Positions 1 through 6,257 of a stretch of 6,554 bases of DNA are shown piece after piece. The stretch covers positions 1 through 6,554 of the forward strand of contig JAAFHI010000202.1 in NCBI GenBank assembly GCA_013298335.1, in the 5' to 3' direction. Every line of letters starts with the position of its first letter. Within the stretch, counting starts at the first letter, position 1. The DNA comes from Actinomycetota bacterium (GTDB lineage Bacteria; Acidobacteriota; Blastocatellia; Chloracidobacteriales; Chloracidobacteriaceae). The notes below the pieces were generated by a model that was not told the DNA's origin, made no database searches, and saw nothing but the letters and a program-made list of their open reading frames with translations. Made by a program: the position numbers and the translations under genes.

Positions 1-589
1 GCGGGGCATAACCCATTGTCCCGATCGCCGTGACGCCCTTCTGCGTCGGGGCGACGAAGCGGGCGATGCCGAAGTCGACGAGCATGATCCGGGTCGGGGT
101 CTTGGTGTCGTCGATCATCAGGTTCGCGGGCTTGAGGTCGCGGTAGATGATCGGCGGATCCTGGTTGTGGATGTAGTCGAGGACGTCGCAGACCTGAATC
201 GCCCATTCGGCGACCGACCGTTCCTCGATAAATCCGGAGGCGCTCTTCTTGAGCTTGTTGGAAAGATCGCCGCCGGGGATGTACTTCATCACAAGGTAGT
301 ATTTCCCGTCGTTGATGAAATAATCGTAAACCGTCGGAATTGAAGGGTGTTCGAGGCTGGCGAGGAGCTGTCCCTCGCGTTTGAAATCGTCGATCGCCTT
401 TTTCCGCTGCACTTCATCGGAAAAGACGTCGAACATTTCCTTCACGGCGCGTTGCGTTTTCGCCGTGATCCCGAACTTCGTGTCGTACGCGAGATAGACG
501 CTCCCCATGCCACCGCCGCCGACCCGCTTGACTATCTGGTAGCGATCAGCCAGCAGTGTATCCGGCGCGAGTTGTTTTTGATTCGCCAT
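1..589 (-). CDS. Ser/Thr protein kinase, N-terminal part (cut by window edge)
   Basis: Reading from the ATG at 589, 196 codons run off the left edge. The product is a Hanks-type (PknB-like) kinase that phosphorylates Ser/Thr on proteins. Visible motifs: glycine loop GGGGMGSVY (residues 24-32), ATP-anchoring lysine in AVKEM (K50), helix-C glutamate in KREGQLL (E72), catalytic loop YRDLKPANLM (149-158; D151 and N156), DFG (172-174), and the start of the P+1 segment GTMGYAP (190-196). All catalytic residues seen are present, so it should be active. The usual HRD histidine is tyrosine (Y149), which I recall in many bacterial kinases. The C-lobe and anything beyond it (transmembrane or sensor domain) lie outside the window. 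It follows the FHA gene by 72 nt on the same strand, probably as one transcript. The ribosome-binding site is weak (GGAA about 7 nt upstream), but the protein start fits the family. Confidence 0.95.
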   Translation of the reverse strand, partial: MANQKQLAPDTLLADRYQIVKRVGGGGMGSVYLAYDTKFGITAKTQRAVKEMFDVFSDEVQRKKAIDDFKREGQLLASLEHPSIPTVYDYFINDGKYYLVMKYIPGGDLSNKLKKSASGFIEERSVAEWAIQVCDVLDYIHNQDPPIIYRDLKPANLMIDDTKTPTRIMLVDFGIARFVAPTQKGVTAIGTMGYAP

Positions 590-661
590 CTTCGGTTCCA
601 ACCAATCCTATGGTGCGGAATTTCCTTGAATCCCAGGCTTCGGTCGCAGCGTGGCGAACCG

Positions 662-1411
662 TCACGAAATATACATGAACTTCAGAAACGTTTTCCCGAC
701 AATCACTTCGTCGCCGTCGTTGAGCGGATGGCGATTGCCCGGAAGCAGGCGACGCCCGCGATTGACGAAGGTCCCGTTGGTGCTTCCCAGGTCCTCGAGC
801 AGATACTGACCTTCCTGGCAGACGATGCGGGCGTGTCGGCGCGATACTTTCGCTTCCGGGTCGTCCTGGTCGAGGTCAACATCCGGGAAAATGCCGCCAT
901 CGGCGTCCCAGCGCCCGATATTCGACTCGGTTTCGGTGAGCGGAAACTCTTTTCCGACCGTTCCGCCCCGCTGGATGATCAGTTTGGCCCGACGAACCGC
1001 CGGGGCCGCGGGCGTTTCACCTGGCTTGTTTCCCGAAACAAAGGCGCTGGTGGGAGAAGCCGTTCCGACGTATTCGGTTTTCATTGCGGGGGCCTGAGCC
1101 GCCGGCATCGGCGGGGTTTGCGGATGGTCATAATTGACCGACATGGATGAAGCCGGCGCGGGCGGCGGCGCAGGTGGCGCCTTCATCGGCGCGACGGGCG
1201 GCGGCGGAGACGCTTCCATCCGACCCGGTGAGTAGCCGTATCCGCCACCCTGCGGCATCGCCGCGGGAATCGGTTGAACGGGCTGGGCCGGAGGAGCGGG
1301 GGCCTGGGCGAAGGCGGCCGGCGGCTGCGCAACCGGGAGTCTCGACCCGCACTCGTCACAATACTCGGAACCATCCAGATTGTCGGTGCCGCAGTTGGGA
1401 CAGCGAATCAT
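662..1411 (-). CDS. Zinc-ribbon / proline-rich / FHA-domain protein
   Basis: A 249-residue, probably cytoplasmic adaptor. Residues 1-22 form a zinc ribbon (MIRCPNCG...YCDECG) with C4, C7, C18 and C21 as likely zinc ligands. Residues about 25-140 are a Pro/Ala-rich, low-complexity linker. Residues about 143-249 are a Forkhead-associated domain with the family signature IGR (165-167), SRRH (190-193) and STNGT (210-214), the residues that bind phosphothreonine peptides. It lies directly upstream of a Ser/Thr kinase gene, so the simple inference is that the FHA domain reads phosphothreonines made by that kinase. The Thr/Ser-containing linker (for example KTEYVGTASPTS) could be a substrate. A GTG at 1417 would add two residues, but the GAGG at 1421-1424 is only 3 nt from it and 9 nt from the ATG at 1411, so I prefer the ATG. 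Partner and signal are unknown. Confidence 0.93.
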   Translation of the reverse strand: MIRCPNCGTDNLDGSEYCDECGSRLPVAQPPAAFAQAPAPPAQPVQPIPAAMPQGGGYGYSPGRMEASPPPPVAPMKAPPAPPPAPASSMSVNYDHPQTPPMPAAQAPAMKTEYVGTASPTSAFVSGNKPGETPAAPAVRRAKLIIQRGGTVGKEFPLTETESNIGRWDADGGIFPDVDLDQDDPEAKVSRRHARIVCQEGQYLLEDLGSTNGTFVNRGRRLLPGNRHPLNDGDEVIVGKTFLKFMYIS

Positions 1412-1420
1412 CGGCACATA

Positions 1421-1424
1421 CCTC
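1421..1424 (-). promoter_or_regulatory. Ribosome-binding site deciding the FHA-gene start
   Basis: GAGG on the minus strand lies 9 nt before the ATG at 1411 but only 3 nt before the in-frame GTG at 1417. The spacing favours the ATG, which also puts the first zinc-ribbon cysteine at residue 4. A further ATG at 1419 is in another frame and leads nowhere. Confidence 0.6.
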
Positions 1425-1449
1425 GCACGGAATTTTTGGAGTGCCCGCG

Positions 1450-1477
1450 ATTATAGCCAAAAACGTCCGTCGGGCAA
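1450..1477 (-). promoter_or_regulatory. Sigma-70-type promoter of the FHA-kinase operon
   Basis: On the minus strand TTGCCC (1472-1477) is followed after 16 nt by a perfect TATAAT (1450-1455). Transcription would start near 1443, giving a leader of about 32 nt before the ATG at 1411. The -35 matches the consensus at 4 of 6 positions. It is well placed for a gene otherwise preceded by about 220 bp with no other feature, so this is the best promoter in the window. Confidence 0.75.
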
Positions 1478-1633
1478 GCCGCGCGAAGGGCCTTTCTTCA
1501 AGAGGATGTTCGGGATAGACGAAACCCGGACCGCCGACGGACGCCATCCGGCAGCGGGGTCACGGGCGCGCGGGGGTTTGCCATGGCCCGGATGAATCGC
1601 GGGGGCGGGCCGGAAGGGCCGGTTCGGCGGACC

Positions 1634-1807
1634 TTACTTTCGGTCGCGAAGGATGAAAAAATACAGCGCCGGTCCGAGCAGCGGAAGTGCGACAATCAGC
1701 GCGACGAGCACGATTTTCTCGCCGATGGAGCGGTGGCTGCGGACGACATCGGCGATGGCGACGATGTAGAGGGCGGTGGTGAGCGTCCAGATGATGAAGT
1801 TCAGCAT
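1634..1807 (-). CDS. Small two-helix membrane protein, PLDc_N-like
   Basis: A 57-residue reading frame from the ATG at 1807 to the TAA at 1634-1636. GGAGG at 1818-1822 lies 10 nt upstream of the start, a clear ribosome-binding site. The protein has two hydrophobic helices (about residues 3-20 and 32-52) joined by a short polar loop ADVVRSHRSIGEK. It ends in PLLGPALYFFILRDRK. The P-x-x-G-x-x-x-Y-F/Y ending followed by basic residues is typical of the PLDc_N family, a short membrane segment found at the N-terminus of cardiolipin synthases and also as stand-alone small proteins. There is no HKD catalytic domain, so it is not itself a phospholipase D. Its function is unknown; it is probably an inner-membrane protein. 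It lies alone between the FHA gene and the divergent tpiA. No convincing promoter was found in the 191 bp shared with tpiA. Confidence 0.8.
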   Translation of the reverse strand: MLNFIIWTLTTALYIVAIADVVRSHRSIGEKIVLVALIVALPLLGPALYFFILRDRK

Positions 1808-1923
1808 GGTGTGGCGACCTCCGACGCGGGGAAAACGGTGACTGTTTCGTCAAGGCGGGCAAAAGGTGGATTCAGGGACGGTAACGAACCCGTCCGGCGC
1901 AAAGTTCATCCGCTTTTTTTCGC

Positions 1924-1951
1924 TTTGCAAATCCGGAGAAATGAATAGACT
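1924..1951 (+). promoter_or_regulatory. Possible weak promoter of the tpiA unit
   Basis: TTTGCA (1924-1929) and TAGACT (1946-1951) are 16 nt apart. Each matches the sigma-70 consensus at 4 of 6 positions. Transcription would start near 1958, about 40 nt before tpiA. This is the best candidate I could see in 1808-1998, but it is weak. The same interval holds a small hairpin (GGACGG 1876-1881 with CCGTCC 1890-1895) and a T7 tract at 1914-1920, neither clearly functional. Confidence 0.25.
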
Positions 1952-1998
1952 GCCCGTCCTGCCGTACACACCCCGTCTCCGAGCGAAGGCCATTCCCT

Positions 1999-2766
1999 AT
2001 GACGCACCGTAAACCGCTGATTGCGGGGAACTGGAAAATGTACAAGTCGGTCGCCGCCGCCGTGGCCACCGTTCTTGAACTCAAGCCTCTGGTGTCGAAC
2101 GCCAACCACTGCGAAGTGCTGATCGCGCCGCCGTTTACGGCGATTAAAACCGTCGCCGACCGGGTCGAGGGCAGCAATCTCTTCGTGGCCGGTCAGGATG
2201 TCGCCGCCGAAGGCGCCGAGGGGGCCTTTACCGGGGAAGTCGGCGCGGAAATGCTCCGTGAAGCCGGCTGTACCCACGTCATCGTCGGCCATTCCGAGCG
2301 CCGCCAGTTTTACGGCGAAACCGACGAGCGGGTCGCCCGCAAGGCCCGCCGTGCGCTCGACGCGGGGCTGATTCCGATCATCTGCATCGGGGAAACCCTC
2401 GCCGAGCGGGAAGCCGGGCAGGCCGAAGCGGTGGTCGAACGGCAAATAAAAGAAAGTACCGCTACCTTGACAGCCGAAGACCTGATTCGTATAGTGGCCG
2501 CTTACGAACCGGTCTGGGCCATTGGAACCGGGCGCGCTGCGACCCCGGAAATCGCTCAGGCGATGCACCATAACGTTCGTGGCGTATTTGAAAATGTGTT
2601 TGGTTCCGAGGCCGCTTCAAGTGTCCGAATTCTTTACGGCGGAAGCGTCAAGCCCGAGAACATCGCCGAATATATGCGCGAACCCGATGTGGATGGCGCG
2701 CTGGTCGGCGGAGCGAGCTTGCAGCCGGATTCATTCAGCAAAATCGTGTTTTACAACCGCGACTAG
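1999..2766 (+). CDS. tpiA: Triosephosphate isomerase
   Basis: A 255-residue, full-length enzyme (usual length about 250) that interconverts dihydroxyacetone phosphate and glyceraldehyde 3-phosphate in glycolysis/gluconeogenesis. It is a cytoplasmic TIM barrel. Catalytic and binding residues are all visible: NWKM with K13, GHSERR with H98 as electrophile, [11 protein letters not shown] with the catalytic base E170 followed by flexible loop 6 (171-178), [10 protein letters not shown] (212-221) and the phosphate-binding GG at 237-238. The start is supported by GAAGG at 1985-1989, 9 nt before the ATG, and by the N-terminus beginning just before the first barrel strand. It heads a plus-strand unit with secG (49-nt gap) and a tRNA gene. 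No anomalies seen. Confidence 0.98.
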   Translation: MTHRKPLIAGNWKMYKSVAAAVATVLELKPLVSNANHCEVLIAPPFTAIKTVADRVEGSNLFVAGQDVAAEGAEGAFTGEVGAEMLREAGCTHVIVGHSERRQFYGETDERVARKARRALDAGLIPIICIGETLAEREAGQAEAVVERQIKESTATLTAEDLIRIVAAYEPVWAIGTGRAATPEIAQAMHHNVRGVFENVFGSEAASSVRILYGGSVKPENIAEYMREPDVDGALVGGASLQPDSFSKIVFYNRD

Positions 2767-2815
2767 CCGCTAGGCGCTACGCGGAGGTTTCGTTACGAGA
2801 GGGTTTTCGTCTCAA

Positions 2816-3289
2816 ATGGCGTGGTACGGTTACATTCTCTACGGCATTTTCATCATTGCCTGCCTGCTCCTCATCGGAGTGGTGCTGCTTCAGCCGGGCA
2901 AGGGTGACGCCGCGATTTTCGGTGGCGGAAGCCAGACGGCCTTCGGCGCGCGTGGCGCGCAGAAACCGCTGGAACGGGTCACGCTCGTTGCCTCCGCCAT
3001 TTTTATGATCTTTTCATTCATTTTCTCCATTCCGGGCGTTACCTCGCCGCGTTCGGCGGCCGCCGGAATCAAGGAGACGCCAGCGCCGGCGGCAACGCCC
3101 GCTCCGCCCGCCGCGCCGAACACGGCAACGCCGGCGCCGAAGCAGGAAGAGAAGCCGGCTGACAAGAAGCCCGAGGGCAATCAGCCGAAGGCAATTGAAG
3201 TTGATCCGACCAAGGGCACGGCCAAGCCGGCCACCGGAACCGCGAAGCCGGCGGACAAGCCGAAAGCGGCGGACGAGAAGAAAAAGTAA
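2816..3289 (+). CDS. secG: Protein translocase subunit SecG
   Basis: A 157-residue inner-membrane subunit of the SecYEG channel, which stimulates SecA-driven protein export. Two transmembrane helices (about residues 5-25 and 54-74) flank the family's cytoplasmic loop LLQPGKGD...[14 protein letters not shown] (24-48), including the GGxxTxFGxRG-type signature. After the second helix comes a long tail (about 79-157) rich in Ala, Pro and Lys, with repeated AKPA/ADKP motifs and ending in EKKK. The tail is low complexity and makes the protein longer than E. coli SecG (110 residues). GAGAGGG at 2797-2803 lies 12 nt before the ATG, a slightly long spacing. It follows tpiA by 49 nt and precedes tRNA-Leu by 23 nt, so all three are probably one transcript. 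Confidence 0.95.
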   Translation: MAWYGYILYGIFIIACLLLIGVVLLQPGKGDAAIFGGGSQTAFGARGAQKPLERVTLVASAIFMIFSFIFSIPGVTSPRSAAAGIKETPAPAATPAPPAAPNTATPAPKQEEKPADKKPEGNQPKAIEVDPTKGTAKPATGTAKPADKPKAADEKKK

Positions 3290-3312
3290 TGATGACGATT
3301 TTTGACAGGTTT

Positions 3313-3397
<85 letters not shown>

Positions 3398-3447
3398 AAA
3401 ACGAAAGCGGCGTACTCCTGAAAAGGATGCGCCGCTTTCGTTTTTTT
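3398..3447 (+). terminator. Rho-independent terminator of the tpiA-secG-tRNA unit
   Basis: Beginning at the base after the tRNA CCA, AAAACGAAAGCGGCG (3398-3412) pairs perfectly with CGCCGCTTTCGTTTT (3430-3444). An inner extension TCCT/AGGA (3416-3419, 3424-3427) closes a GAAA tetraloop. Seven Ts follow at 3441-3447. The A-tract on the 5' side gives a short U-tract on the opposite strand, so it may also stop the convergent phosphofructokinase transcript coming from the right. Confidence 0.93.
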
Positions 3448-3518
3448 GGTGGGTGTTTTGGCGAAAGGGCGGAGGAAACCCGTTCGATTCACGAAACTTT
3501 GAAGACCCGTTCATCGTA

Positions 3519-3551
3519 CGCGCGCGCGATCCTTTATATACATGCGCGCGC
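3519..3551. repeat. Alternating GC inverted repeat
   Basis: Alternating CG bases at 3519-3528 and GCGCGCGC at 3544-3551 can form an 8-bp GC stem around a 16-nt AT-richer loop containing TTTATATA. It lies just past the phosphofructokinase stop codon (minus strand). No T-tract follows on either strand, so it is not a standard intrinsic terminator. Alternating GC tracts of this kind can adopt Z-DNA or a cruciform. The rest of the 3448-3557 gap shows nothing recognisable. Confidence 0.55.
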
Positions 3552-3557
3552 TGGCTT

Positions 3558-4895
3558 CTATTCAAGATCGAGATTCGACGCGCCGCGGTTCAGCATCGCG
3601 ACCGGCTGGCCGGTGGCCTGCAAAACGGACAGCCACAGATTGCTTTTCGGAGAAATCCGCTTTTTCCGGGTCGAACTGAGTGAAATCGGGACGTGAACCA
3701 GCATCCCGTGCCAGAGCCCGATGAGCAGGTCGGTTTTTCCAGCCAGCGCGGCGTGGACCGCCACACGCGCGAACCGGTCGCAGACCTGGCTGTCGTCGCA
3801 GTTCGCCGGAACGCTCCGGATGATGTAGCTCGGGTCGATGTATTTCACGTTCGCCGTCAATCCCCGATTGGCGAAGTGGGACACGATCCGGTCGCGCAGA
3901 AAAAATCCGATGTCGTGCTGTTTGACGTTGCCCGAAGCGTCCTGAATCTGGGGCTGATTGGTAAAAAAGTTCTGGCCGGCCCCTTCGGCGATGGCGATCA
4001 CCGCGTGTCCGCGATCGAGAACCCGCTTTTCGAGGTGGGCCAGCAGGCCGTTCGGCGGTTCCAGGTCGAACGGGACTTCGGGAATCAGGCAGAAATTCAC
4101 TTCCTGACTGGCTGTCGTCGCGCCCGCCGCGATGAAACCGGCGTCGCGCCCCATCAGTTTGACGACGGTGATGCCGTTTGGCGCGCCCTTGGCTTCGGCG
4201 TGGGCGCAAAAAAGCACTTCGCGGGCCTTTTCGACGGCGGTGGCATAGCCGAACGACCGCCAGACATAGGAAATGTCGTTGTCGATGGTTTTCGGAATCC
4301 CGACGACCGCGATCGGAAGACCCCGTTCGGCGGCGGCTTCGGCGATGACATGCGCCCCGCGCAGCGTACCGTCGCCGCCGACGCAGAACAGCAGGTTGAT
4401 TTTCTCGCGGGTCAGCGTTTCCAGAATGATGTCGATGTTTTCCGGGCCGCGTGACGAGCCAAGAAACGTTCCGCCCTGAAGATGAATGTTTTCAACGAGT
4501 TCGTGGGTGAGCCGGATCAAGCCGCCGTTGGCCGGATTGAATCCCCGATAGCCGTAGGGAACGCCGAAAACCTCCGGCACGCCGTAATTGTAGGTCAGAC
4601 AGTAATACACCGACCGAATGACGTTGTTGAGGCCGGGGCAGAGCCCGCCGCAGGTCACAATGGCGGCGCGACTTTCCTTCGGATTGAAGAAAAGGGAATT
4701 GCGCGGCCCCGCCCGTTCGAAAAACAGGTCGTTGCGCTCGGGTTCGTCGGCCAGGAGTTCGACCTGATAACGAATCCGGTCAGCGTCCGAGACGAAATCG
4801 CCGTGCAGGTCGCCCCTGGCGTGGCCGAGGGTCAGCGGGGAAGCGAAATGTCCTTCCCCGAGGGTTTGAATCCGAAGATCGGTCGGGCCAATCAT
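3558..4895 (-). CDS. 6-phosphofructokinase (plant/PPi-type subfamily)
   Basis: A 445-residue cytoplasmic enzyme that phosphorylates fructose 6-phosphate to fructose 1,6-bisphosphate. Motifs in order: [10 protein letters not shown] (81-90, start of the PFK fold), PYGYRG (113-118), GGDGTLRGA (173-181), [10 protein letters not shown] (199-208) with catalytic base D205, [10 protein letters not shown] (245-254; substrate-binding MGR), IPEVPF (271-276) and AEGAGQ (303-308). It is longer than E. coli PfkA (320 residues), with about 75 extra N-terminal residues before the fold, as in plant and trypanosome enzymes. The residue after the GGD aspartate is glycine (G176), which in this superfamily favours ATP over pyrophosphate, whereas K202 in PKTIDND is usual in PPi enzymes and in plant/trypanosome ATP enzymes. 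The phosphoryl donor is therefore probably ATP but not settled. GGAAGG at 4904-4909 lies 8 nt before the ATG. The start is 5 nt after the rluB stop, so translation is likely coupled. Confidence 0.93.
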   Translation of the reverse strand: MIGPTDLRIQTLGEGHFASPLTLGHARGDLHGDFVSDADRIRYQVELLADEPERNDLFFERAGPRNSLFFNPKESRAAIVTCGGLCPGLNNVIRSVYYCLTYNYGVPEVFGVPYGYRGFNPANGGLIRLTHELVENIHLQGGTFLGSSRGPENIDIILETLTREKINLLFCVGGDGTLRGAHVIAEAAAERGLPIAVVGIPKTIDNDISYVWRSFGYATAVEKAREVLFCAHAEAKGAPNGITVVKLMGRDAGFIAAGATTASQEVNFCLIPEVPFDLEPPNGLLAHLEKRVLDRGHAVIAIAEGAGQNFFTNQPQIQDASGNVKQHDIGFFLRDRIVSHFANRGLTANVKYIDPSYIIRSVPANCDDSQVCDRFARVAVHAALAGKTDLLIGLWHGMLVHVPISLSSTRKKRISPKSNLWLSVLQATGQPVAMLNRGASNLDLE

Positions 4896-4900
4896 GATGG

Positions 4901-5887
4901 TTACCTTCCCGTGGGACGCGGTTTTCCGGCGGACTTCCGGCTGGCCCGCTTACGCGCGGCGGCCTGGATGACCGGGTCCTTGACGATGGTTTTGGCGAAC
5001 CGTTTCCGCTGTTCCTTTTTCGCCTTGCCGCTCGGTTTCGGTTTTCCGAGCGTCGGACGGGCCGTGGTTTTGGTCGGGGCCATCCCCGGCGTTTCAGCGC
5101 GTGGTGCTTTCGGTTTCCCGCCCTTTGCCTTCACTTCCTCCGCCGTCCGGTTGGCGCGGGCAAACGCCTTGTAGAACCGCTGGATTTCGTTGACCGACAG
5201 CAGGCGGACACCGCCGACCGGCAGCCCGGCGTCGGTGACGTGGCCGATGGCGACCCGGCGCAGTTTGACGACCGAATGCCCGATTTCATCGAACATCTTG
5301 CGAATCTGGTTGTTTTTGCCTTCGTGGAGGGTCACTTCGAACCACGAATTGTGGAAATCGGTGAGGTCCATCTTGACGAGGCTGGCGATGCGGTAGACCT
5401 CGTTCTCGATTTTGATGCCCCGCCGCAACCGGTTGACCTGCTCCTCTTTCGGGTTTCCCTTGACCTTGACGTGGTAGACCTTCGGGCAGTGCGCCCCCGC
5501 CTTGGTGATGAGGTTGGTCAGTTCGCCGTCGTTGGTGAGGATGATGATCCCCTCGGTGTTGAAGTCGAGCCGTCCGACGGGATAGACCCGCGGTGCGTCG
5601 CGCGGAAGCAGTTCGGTGAGGAGCGGGCGATTCTGGGGATCGGACAGGCTCGAAAGGTAGCCTTTCGGCTTGTTGACCAGAAAATAGACCGCTTCCTTGG
5701 TGTCGATAAGCGGGTTGAGCAGCTTCCCCTTGACCTTGATGTGGTCAACCGAGGGATCGGCTTTCGTGCCGAGTTCGGTCACGACCGTTCCGTTGACGGT
5801 CACGAGACCTTCCTGAATCCACTCTTCAGCCTCGCGGCGCGAGGTCATTCCGGCGTTGGCGATGATTTTTTGAAGTCTTTCCTGCAT
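4901..5887 (-). CDS. rluB: Ribosomal large-subunit pseudouridine synthase, RluB-like (RsuA family)
   Basis: A 328-residue enzyme that converts a specific uridine of rRNA to pseudouridine; RluB itself acts on 23S U2605 (E. coli numbering). An S4 RNA-binding domain occupies about residues 2-60 (MQERLQKIIANAGMTSRREA...VNG). The catalytic domain follows, with VNKPKGYL (71-78), PVGRLDFNTEG (103-113; catalytic D108), ILTNDGEL (116-123) and NNQIRKMF (192-199). Residues about 245-328 are a Lys/Arg/Ala/Pro-rich tail, probably disordered and RNA-binding. The reading frame stays open upstream to 6193, but those extra codons only translate the repeats and lie upstream of the likely promoter, so I start at the ATG at 5887, which begins the S4 domain. 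The ribosome-binding site is poor (GAGAAGAAG about 13 nt away). RsuA-family members are hard to tell apart; the scpB neighbourhood favours RluB. Confidence 0.92.
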   Translation of the reverse strand: MQERLQKIIANAGMTSRREAEEWIQEGLVTVNGTVVTELGTKADPSVDHIKVKGKLLNPLIDTKEAVYFLVNKPKGYLSSLSDPQNRPLLTELLPRDAPRVYPVGRLDFNTEGIIILTNDGELTNLITKAGAHCPKVYHVKVKGNPKEEQVNRLRRGIKIENEVYRIASLVKMDLTDFHNSWFEVTLHEGKNNQIRKMFDEIGHSVVKLRRVAIGHVTDAGLPVGGVRLLSVNEIQRFYKAFARANRTAEEVKAKGGKPKAPRAETPGMAPTKTTARPTLGKPKPSGKAKKEQRKRFAKTIVKDPVIQAAARKRASRKSAGKPRPTGR

Positions 5888-5930
5888 GCGATGGTGTGCG
5901 CTTCTTCTCGGTAAAAATTTTTTCCGCCGC

Positions 5931-5939
5931 AGTATAGCA
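5931..5939 (-). promoter_or_regulatory. Extended -10 promoter of rluB-pfk
   Basis: On the minus strand TGCTATACT fits the extended -10 consensus (TGn followed by TATAMT). Transcription would begin near 5924, giving a leader of about 36 nt before the rluB ATG at 5887. No good -35 hexamer is visible, since the -35 position lies in the repeat arm, but extended -10 promoters can do without one. If real, rluB is transcribed independently of scpB and the upstream repeats are not part of this transcript. Confidence 0.55.
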
Positions 5940-5950
5940 CCTGGAAAGAA

Positions 5951-6000
5951 AAGGATGAGGGATGAAGAGGAAAAGGATGAAGGATGAGGGATGAAGGATG
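5951..6000. repeat. Heptamer repeat array, left arm (AAGGATG, imperfect)
   Basis: Seven units on the plus strand: AAGGATG, AGGGATG, a degenerate 8-mer (5965-5972), AAGGATG, AAGGATG, AGGGATG, AAGGATG. It is the reverse complement of the CATCCTT array at 6191-6257. The inner four units plus AAAA (5973-6004) pair with 6187-6218 over 32 positions with one mismatch. It is followed by an A6 tract (6001-6006) and then the 8-bp array. Confidence 0.9.
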
Positions 6001-6006
6001 AAAAAA

Positions 6007-6142
6007 GACAGGGAGACAGGGAGACAGGGAGACAGGGAGACAAGGAGACAAGGAGACAAGGAGACAAGGAGACAGGGAGACAGGGAGACAGGGAGACAGG
6101 GAGACAAGGAGACAAGGAGACAAGGAGACAGGGAGACAAGGA
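6007..6142. repeat. Tandem 8-bp minisatellite, 17 copies in variant blocks
   Basis: Seventeen uninterrupted 8-bp units with two forms differing at one base: GACAGGGA (G) and GACAAGGA (A). Their order is GGGG AAAA GGGG AAA G A, which implies that an 8-unit (64-bp) block was copied once. A partial unit (GACC) follows at 6143. The remaining 48 bp before the next array (6143-6190) look unique. Because 8 is not a multiple of 3 and the unit has no stop on the minus strand, all three minus frames stay open and spell period-8 peptides such as SPCLLVSL and SPCLPVSL. These are by-products, not protein. Confidence 0.97.
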
Positions 6143-6190
6143 GACCAGAGGGAAAAATGTCTTGACGCGGGAATGGGGGAGACGGATTTT

Positions 6191-6257
6191 CATCCTTCAT
6201 CCTTCATCCTTCATCCTTCATCCTTCATCCTTCATCCTTCATCCTTCATCCTTCATC
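6191..6257. repeat. Tandem heptamer CATCCTT, 9.6 copies (right arm)
   Basis: Nine perfect CATCCTT units (6191-6253) followed by CATC. On the minus strand, the scpB coding strand, it reads as repeated GGATGAA and starts at the scpB stop codon (TGA, 6258-6256). It is the inverted counterpart of the AAGGATG units at 5951-6000. The stretch 5888-6255, 368 bp without a gene, therefore consists of the rluB leader and promoter, left arm, 8-bp array, 48 bp of unique sequence and this arm. Confidence 0.97.

Noticed and set aside
347..1150. 267-codon plus-strand frame over the kinase and FHA genes
   Set aside because: Antisense to two genes with clear motifs; no domain or ribosome-binding site of its own.
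1560..1862. 100-codon minus-strand frame overlapping the small PLDc_N-like gene
   Set aside because: Arg/His/Pro-rich out-of-frame translation; the 57-codon frame has the better start site and membrane-protein character.
1906..2571. 221-codon minus-strand frame opposite tpiA
   Set aside because: Shadow of the GC-rich tpiA coding strand; tpiA has all catalytic motifs and this frame has no recognisable family features.
3693..5914. Long plus-strand frames (3693-4454, 4482-5174, 5240-5914)
   Set aside because: Antisense shadows of phosphofructokinase and rluB, caused by high GC at third positions.
6162..6190. Plus-strand promoter-like pair TTGACG / GATTTT with 17-nt spacing
   Set aside because: The -10 matches at only 3 of 6 positions and no plus-strand gene follows; it would give only scpB antisense RNA.
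5888..6193. Upstream 102 codons of the rluB frame as a real N-terminal domain or signal peptide
   Set aside because: They translate tandem repeats open in all minus frames, lie upstream of the likely promoter, and RluB homologues start at the S4 domain.
5951..6257. CRISPR array
   Set aside because: The repeats are 7-8 bp, contiguous and without unique spacers, and no cas genes are in the window.
5951..6257. Insertion sequence or MITE
   Set aside because: There is an inverted repeat, but it consists of simple heptamers, with no transposase and no clear target-site duplication seen.
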